Assembly (NCBI GenBank): GCA_933207985.1
Contig: OW240921.1
Coordinates: 18,295,828 to 18,359,827 of the forward strand
From: Pelobates cultripes
Lineage: Eukaryota > Chordata > Amphibia > Anura > Pelobatidae
Length of the DNA: 64,000 bases
Reading direction: 5' to 3'
Made by a program: the position numbers and the translations under genes. The notes beneath the pieces were generated by a model, which did no database searches, had not been told where the DNA came from, and saw nothing but the letters and a program-made list of their open reading frames with translations. Shown piece by piece: positions 58,735 through 64,000 of this stretch (positions within the stretch are counted from its first letter, which is position 1; every line of letters begins with the position of its first letter).

Positions 58735-59282
58735 TTGCTAATAATGTCCATCGGGTAATGTATATTTATACCTGTCCAGGAGGGTGATTCTTTCCGGGTT
58801 CGCGCGGTTTTTCCATTTCCGGTCGCATATTAGTGACGTATTTCCGGTCCGCAGGTTGCTGACTAGGTCGCCGTTGGAACGCATATGCGTTCCACACATT
58901 CACCAAACTTTACTCTCTCCTTTAGTCCATGAACAATGTCCATATCTTTTTATGTACAGGCTTTATTCTTCCCTTTGGTCCATAAACAATATTAATATCG
59001 ATTAGTGTACCCAGTATTGAATGAGGAAAAAAGAAGAAACCTACATTCTTTATAAGGGGAATTTTATGAACATTATAAAAAATCAATAAAAAATGACATT
59101 TAAAAATTATATAATAGAATTCACACACATATAGATAAAAATCCATAATAAAAACATTACAAGTGGTACAAAAGAATAACAGTAAAAAATCATATATTTA
59201 AAATCAGTAATCTGTAACAACTATACTTAGTGACTCCTGTAATCCCAATGTAACTGGGAATAAAAAAAAAAAAAGTGGCATG

Positions 59283-61163
59283 TTATAAAAAATGGCAATT
59301 TTCGAAATCTGAATTAAGACCGTTGGGTATAAGAGTATTAAAATTGAAAATAAATTTCATTTCTTCTTTACCTAGCTTGTTGGTATAATTACCTCCCCTC
59401 CAATCCCTTTGAACTAATTTTATTGCACAAAAAAATAGGCCCGTAGGGTCTTGGTTATGTTGTATTTTAAAATGTTGAGAGACAGAGTGTGTTTTAAGAC
59501 CCTTTTTAATGTTGCGGACATGTTCCGCAATCCTTACATTTAAAGGTCGTATGGTTCTCCCTATGTAGAGGAGATTGCATGAACATTTCAGGACATAGAT
59601 AATTCCTTTAGAGTGACAGGTAAGGTGATCCCTTATTTTATATGACCGTCCTATTGTTTCACTTATGTCCACGAAATGTCTTTTTTTATTATTTGTGACT
59701 CTACATGGTAAACATTCCCCACAACCATAAAAGCCTATCAAATTTTCAATAAAGTGCTTTGGTCTTGTTATTTCTAAATTACTTTTAACTAACATATTCC
59801 TGAGGTTACTTGTACCTCTATAAATCATTCTTGGTTTGGGAGGTAAAATACCTTTCAGTATAGGGTCATCTCTTAGAATGTGCCAATGTTTGTTAATAAC
59901 TCTTTGTATTTTTCTCGTGTTCCCACTATATTTGCTAATAAAAGGGACTTCATCAGAATTATATGTCTTATTTTTAGATTTATATTTCAACTATTGATTT
60001 CTTTCCAATAGTCTAATTTCTTCCATATCTTTCTTTAGATCTTCTTCATCATACCCTTTTTCTATGAATTGATTTTTTATATATTCAGCCTGTTTGGTAT
60101 ATTCTTCTTCTTCTTTGCAGTTCCTCCTAATCCTTTTAAATTGCCCTTTAGGGGCATTGGTGAGCCAAGGGGTGTGATGGCAACTTGTTCGATTAATGTA
60201 ACTATTTGAGTCCACCGGTTTGACATAATTTCTAGTGTAAATACTGGATCTTTTTATATAAATATTAAGATCTAGGAAGTTGATATCGGTATTACTCACG
60301 TTACTAGACAGTTTAATGTCCCAATCATTAGTGTTGAGAAACTCCAAAAAACATGTCAATTCATAACTACTGCCTTTCCAGAGAAAAAATATATCATCTA
60401 TATACCTGCGGTAGGACACCAAGTTAGCCCTCCAGCTATGGCCACTGGAAATGAAAGATTCTTCCCAGTATGCCATAAATAAATTGGCGTAGCTGGGGGC
60501 AAACTTGGTGCCCATTGTTGTACCGCAGATCTGTAGATAAAAATGGTCTTGAAACCAAAAAAAATTGTTGGTTAAAATAAGTAAAATACCTTCTAAAATG
60601 AACTCTATTTGTTCTTCTTTAAAAGACGATTTTTCTAAAAAATACTTTGCTGCTTCAAGTCCTTTTTCATGAGGGATTATGCTATATAGGGAGCTAACGT
60701 CACATGTAACTAAAAAGTTACCTTCCTGCCATTTGGTCTGTTCTAATATTTGGAGCATGTGGATAGTGTCTTTGAGGTAATATGGATTTTTCACCACTAG
60801 AGGTTGCAGCATAATATCTATATATTCTGATATCCGTGTGGATACAGAATCAATACCTGATATTATGGGCCTACCCGGTGGATTTTGTTGATCTTTCTGT
60901 ACTTTAGGTAGGTGATAAAATACCGGTACTTTAGGGTAATCAATAGATAAATAATTAGCTTCTTTTTCGTTGATAATATTTTGTTCCTTTCCTTTTAAAA
61001 TATATTCCTCAAATTTTTTCTTTATTTCTCCCATAGGATTCGATGGTAACTGTTGGTACGTTAATGGGTCTAAAATAATTTTTTCTGCTTCTTTTATATA
61101 ATGGTCTTTATTGAAAATGACGATTCCTCCCCCCTTGTCTGCTGGTTTTATGACAATCTCTAT
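59283..61163 (-). pseudogene. Penelope-like RT/GIY-YIG polyprotein, left copy
   Basis: One frame runs from the junction at about 61163 to the stop at 59283, broken by a single TAG at 59991-59993 where the right copy has TTG (Leu). In order it shows IVIKPADKGGGIVIF (N-terminal PLE motif), PRPIISGIDSVSTR-type sequence (here GRPIISGIDSVSTR), CDVSSLYSIIPHEKGL, GTTMGTKFAPSYANLF, the catalytic YIDD, then a linker, a CGECLPC...H...C cluster and GIIYVLKCSCNLLYIGRT, the GIY-YIG core. PLE proteins copy RNA at a nicked target using the nuclease and reverse transcriptase. The N-terminus is missing, so even without the stop this copy would be incomplete. Confidence 0.92.
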
Positions 61164-61164
61164 A

Positions 61165-62296
61165 TACCGCAGGTATATAGATGATATATTTTTTCTCTGG
61201 AAAGGCAGTAGTTATGAATTGACATGTTTTTTGGAGTTTCTCAACACTAATGATTGGGGCATTAAACTGTCTAGTAACGTGAGTAATACCGATATCAACT
61301 TCCTAGATCTTAATATTTATATAAAAGGATCCAGTATTTACACTAGAAATTATTTCAAACCGGTGGACTCAAATAGTTACATTAATCGAACAAGTTGCCA
61401 TCACACCCCTTGGCTCACCAATGCCCCTAAAGGGCAATTTAAAAGGATTAGGAGGAACTGCAAAGAAGAAGAAGAATATACCAAACAGGCTGAATATATA
61501 AAAAAATCAATTCATAGAAAAAGGGTATGATGAAGAAGATCTAAAGAAAGATATGGAAGAAATTAGACTCTTGGAAAGAAATCAATTGTTGAAATATAAA
61601 TCTAAAAATAAGACATATAATTCTGATGAAGTCCCTTTCATTAGCAAATATAGTGGGAACACGAGAAAAATACAAAGAGTTATTAACAAACATTGGCACA
61701 TTCTAAGAGATGACCCTATACTGAAAGATATTTTACCTCCCAAACCAAGAATGATTTATAGAGGTACAAGAAACCTCAGGAATATGTTAGTTAAAAGTAA
61801 TTTAGAAATAACAAGACCAAAGCACTTTATTGAAAATTTGATAGGCTTTTATGGATGTGGGGAATGTTTACCATGTAGAGTCACAAATAATAAAAAAAGA
61901 CATTTCGTGGACATAAGTGAAACAATAGGACGGTCATATAAAATAAGGGATCACCTTACCTGTCACTCTGCAGGAATTATCTATGTCCTGAAATGTTCAT
62001 GCAATCTCCTCTACATAGGGAGAACCATACGACCTTTAAATGTAAGGACTGCGGAACATGTCCGCAACATTAAAAAGGGTCTTGAAACGCACTCTGTCTC
62101 TCAACATTTTAAAATACAACATAACCAAGACCCTACGGGCCTATTTTTTTGTGCAATAAAATTAGTTCAAAGGGATTGGAGGGGAGGTAATTATACCAAC
62201 AAGCTAGGTAAAGAAGAAATGAAATTTATTTTCAATTTTAATACTCTTATACCCAACGGTCTTAATTCAGATTTCGAAATTTGCCATTTTTTATAA
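61165..62296 (+). pseudogene. Penelope-like RT/GIY-YIG polyprotein, right copy
   Basis: Begins in the reverse transcriptase at RRYIDDIFFLWKG, so the fingers and first palm motifs are absent. A seven-A run near 61500 replaces six As in the left copy and shifts the frame, splitting it into 61111-61530 and 61553-62296. The second part keeps the linker (HWHILRDDPILKDILPPKP), the cysteine cluster CGECLPC and the GIY-YIG core LLYIGRTIRPLNVR, and ends at the same position as the left copy (stop 62296). The codons before 61165 in this frame belong to the opposite copy read in antisense. Differences from the left copy are few, so insertion was recent. Confidence 0.92.
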
Positions 62297-62639
62297 CATG
62301 CCACTTTTTTAATTTTTTTTTTATTCCCAGTTACATTGGGATTACAGGAGTCACTAAGTATAGTTGTTACAGATTACTGATTTTAAATATATGATTTTTT
62401 ACTGTTATTCTTTTGTACCACTTGTAATGTTTTTATTATGGATTTTTATCTATATGTGTGTGAATTCTATTATATAATTTTTAAATGTCATTTTTTAATG
62501 ATTTTTTATAATGTTCATAAGATTCCCCTTATAAAGAATGTAGGTTTCTTCATTTTTCCTCATTCAATACTGGGTACACTAATCTATATTTATATTGTTT
62601 ATGGACCAAAGGGAAGAATAAAGCCTGTACATAAAAAGA

Positions 62640-62770
62640 TATGGACATTGTTCATGGACTAAAGGAGAGAGTAAAGTTTGGTGAATGTGTGGAACGCATA
62701 TGCGTTCCAACGGCGACCTAGTCAGCAACATTGTTCATGGACTAAAGGAGAGAGTAAAGTTTGGTGAATG
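62640..62770 (+). repeat. Short tandem duplication in right PLE arm
   Basis: A block of about 79 bp beginning ACATTGTTCATGGACTAAAG and containing GGAACGCATATGCGTTCCAA occurs twice in tandem (from about 62643 and 62728). The left arm has one copy, at about 58855-58940. Confidence 0.8.
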
Positions 62771-62932
62771 TGTGGAACGCATATGCGTTCCAACGGCGAC
62801 CTAGTCAGCAACCTGCGGACCGGAAATACGTCACTAATATGCGACCGGAAATGGAAAAACCGCGCAAACCCGGAAAGAATCACCCTCCTGGACAGGTATA
62901 AATATACATTACCCGATGGACATTATTAGCAA

Positions 62933-62963
62933 CTGAGGAAGCCCATGATTTGGGCGAAACGCG
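62933..62963 (+). ncRNA. Hammerhead-like motif, right PLE arm
   Basis: CTGAGGA, GCCC, loop, GGGC, GAAACGCG. Core elements and helix II are intact. It lies in the 3' terminal region, where PLEs are known to carry hammerhead ribozymes. Confidence 0.6.
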
Positions 62964-63405
62964 TTTTGCTACTTTTTTGGACCTTACAAAGAACTTACCT
63001 ACCTTATTATAGTTCAGTGTAAAGTTCTTATCTTCTTTCATTTTATATTTTTACATATTTGTATTTTATTATTTACCATTAAAAGAAATTAGTCCCCAAT
63101 ATCCCATTGGTGTGGACATTTCTTTTATTACTATTGGAAGATCACCTGTATCCTGAAAGGGAGTGGGATCCCTTCTAACCATCCCACAGGCACTCTGACT
63201 GAGCCATTATCTATTGGCTCCTCCTTTGTGAGTACTGGATTATACACTTTATGTTTACAAATATTATATTGTACAGTATTGCACTAGGTGCTTGTATATT
63301 ATTTTATCTCCACAGTTACTCCGTTTGCCTGTATATTACCATCTTTTACCCCGAACTGCATCATTCCACCCATTGTATGTATATGATTTAGAGTCTGTAT
63401 TATGG

Positions 63406-64000
63406 CAACTTACATTGCCATAATACAGACAAGGACCGCCGGGCTCATTACAAGCCAGGCGGTCCTGTTGGGGGCTGGCAGAGAGCTGTTACTTACCTTT
63501 CCTGCAGCTCCTGTCAGCTCCCTTCTCTCTCCTCCGTTCCGGTCAGCAACCTTCTCCTCCACTGTAAGTCTCGCGAGAGCCGCGGGGTCAGAGCGTTGCC
63601 ATGGGTTACCGTGGCAACGCTCCACGCGGCAGTCAGACTTACAGTGGAGGAGAAGGGAGCTGATAGGAGCTGCTGTAAAGGTAAGTAACAGCTCTTTGCC
63701 AGCCCCCCTCCTATACAGCCCATGCTACTGGACCACCAGGTAATGAGAGCCCCCCTCCCTGGCCATGTGTCAAGCAGGGAGGGGGGACGAAAAAATATAA
63801 ATAAAAATTTAAATAATATATCAAAATATTAATAATATATCAAAATAATAATAATAATTAAAAGAATAATAATGCCCACCCCCCACCAAGGCTGTGCATC
63901 ACACACACTGCACTCATACACACACACACACTGCACTCATATACACACACACACTGCATTCATACACACACTGCATTATATACACACACTGTAAATAAAT
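63406..64000. mobile_element. Continuation of interrupted hairpin MITE
   Basis: Contains a fold-back with arms at about 63479-63560 and 63640-63705 (CTGTTACTTACCTTTCCTGC / GTAAAGGTAAGTAACAG), with TCTCGCGAGA at 63569-63578 and a palindrome built on GTTGCCATGG...CCGTGGCAAC (63595-63618) between them. (AC)n microsatellite from 63900 to the end. The right terminus lies outside the window. Confidence 0.5.

Larger units (their letters stand above)
58178..63392. mobile_element. Penelope-like element, inverted dimer with 13-bp duplication
   Basis: Flanked by identical GAGTCTGTATTAT at 58165-58177 and 63393-63405. Two highly similar PLE copies lie head to head with their 3' ends outward. The left copy (minus) runs from about 61163 to 58280 plus extra tail sequence to 58178; the right copy (plus) runs from 61165 to 63392. 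Both are 5'-truncated, at different points of the same gene. Both 3' regions hold a hammerhead-like motif. Confidence 0.92.

Noticed and set aside
61111..61164. Apparent N-terminal extension of the right PLE copy
   Set aside because: These codons are antisense sequence of the left copy across the head-to-head junction, not part of the protein.

Overview
The window reads as vertebrate nuclear DNA from a large, repeat-rich genome, most likely a frog or toad. The support is indirect: abundant TTAA-bounded MITEs of the T2 type described in Xenopus (termini TTAAAGG...CACTATAG), Penelope-like elements (PLEs), tyrosine-recombinase retrotransposons (Ngaro/DIRS type), Tc1 elements and hAT-like elements, plus interrupted Ly6/uPAR-type genes with GT-AG introns. 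No bacterial, phage, CRISPR, rRNA or tRNA feature was seen. Nearly every long open frame is either mobile-element coding sequence or an artefact of tandem repeats.

Host genes. The clearest one lies on the minus strand between 29038 and 23158. Exon 1 encodes a signal peptide, and exons 2 and 3 encode one complete ten-cysteine three-finger (LU) domain. All the junctions are phase 1 with GT-AG borders. An LU-like terminal exon on the minus strand at 51571-51689 and a weaker candidate on the plus strand at 40937-41159 suggest that the window crosses a cluster of secreted Ly6/uPAR paralogs (phospholipase A2 inhibitor gamma or sodefrin-precursor-like class). Mobile elements have inflated the introns and intergenic spaces.

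Layout. 1-2745: T2 MITEs, then an old PLE fragment split by a solo LTR. 2746-13716: a TTAA-bounded fold-back element with arms of about 1.4 and 1.75 kb. Its middle holds an LTR, AT microsatellites and a Ngaro-type retrotransposon (6355-11960) with split direct repeats, reverse transcriptase and tyrosine recombinase remnants, and a 95-bp higher-order tandem array. 14198-16769: Tc1 copies, the largest of which carries a ribozyme-bearing non-autonomous PLE insertion. 17466-21572: a TTAA-bounded element filled with 389-bp tandem repeats. 22.3-29.1 kb: the Ly6-like gene, with a solo LTR, a T2 MITE and a hAT element in its introns. 30-50 kb: further TTAA elements, DIRS-like fragments, two inverted PLE dimers (about 37.0 and 37.5 kb) and a third (46000-47315) that landed in a DIRS-like element and was then hit by an LTR. 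52068-55607: a hAT-like element holding a minisatellite of more than 2 kb and a T2 MITE. 56184-57456: a decayed Tc1 copy. 58178-63392: a young, nearly symmetrical inverted PLE dimer flanked by a 13-bp target duplication.

The most unusual structural theme is the repeated occurrence of PLE-derived inverted dimers with outward 3' ends. Several carry hammerhead-ribozyme-like hairpins whose helix II differs in sequence from site to site but keeps its pairing. A second theme is a family of TTAA-bounded elements built from a monomer of about 385-390 bp. All boundaries and similarities here come from reading the sequence by eye; no search or folding program was run.
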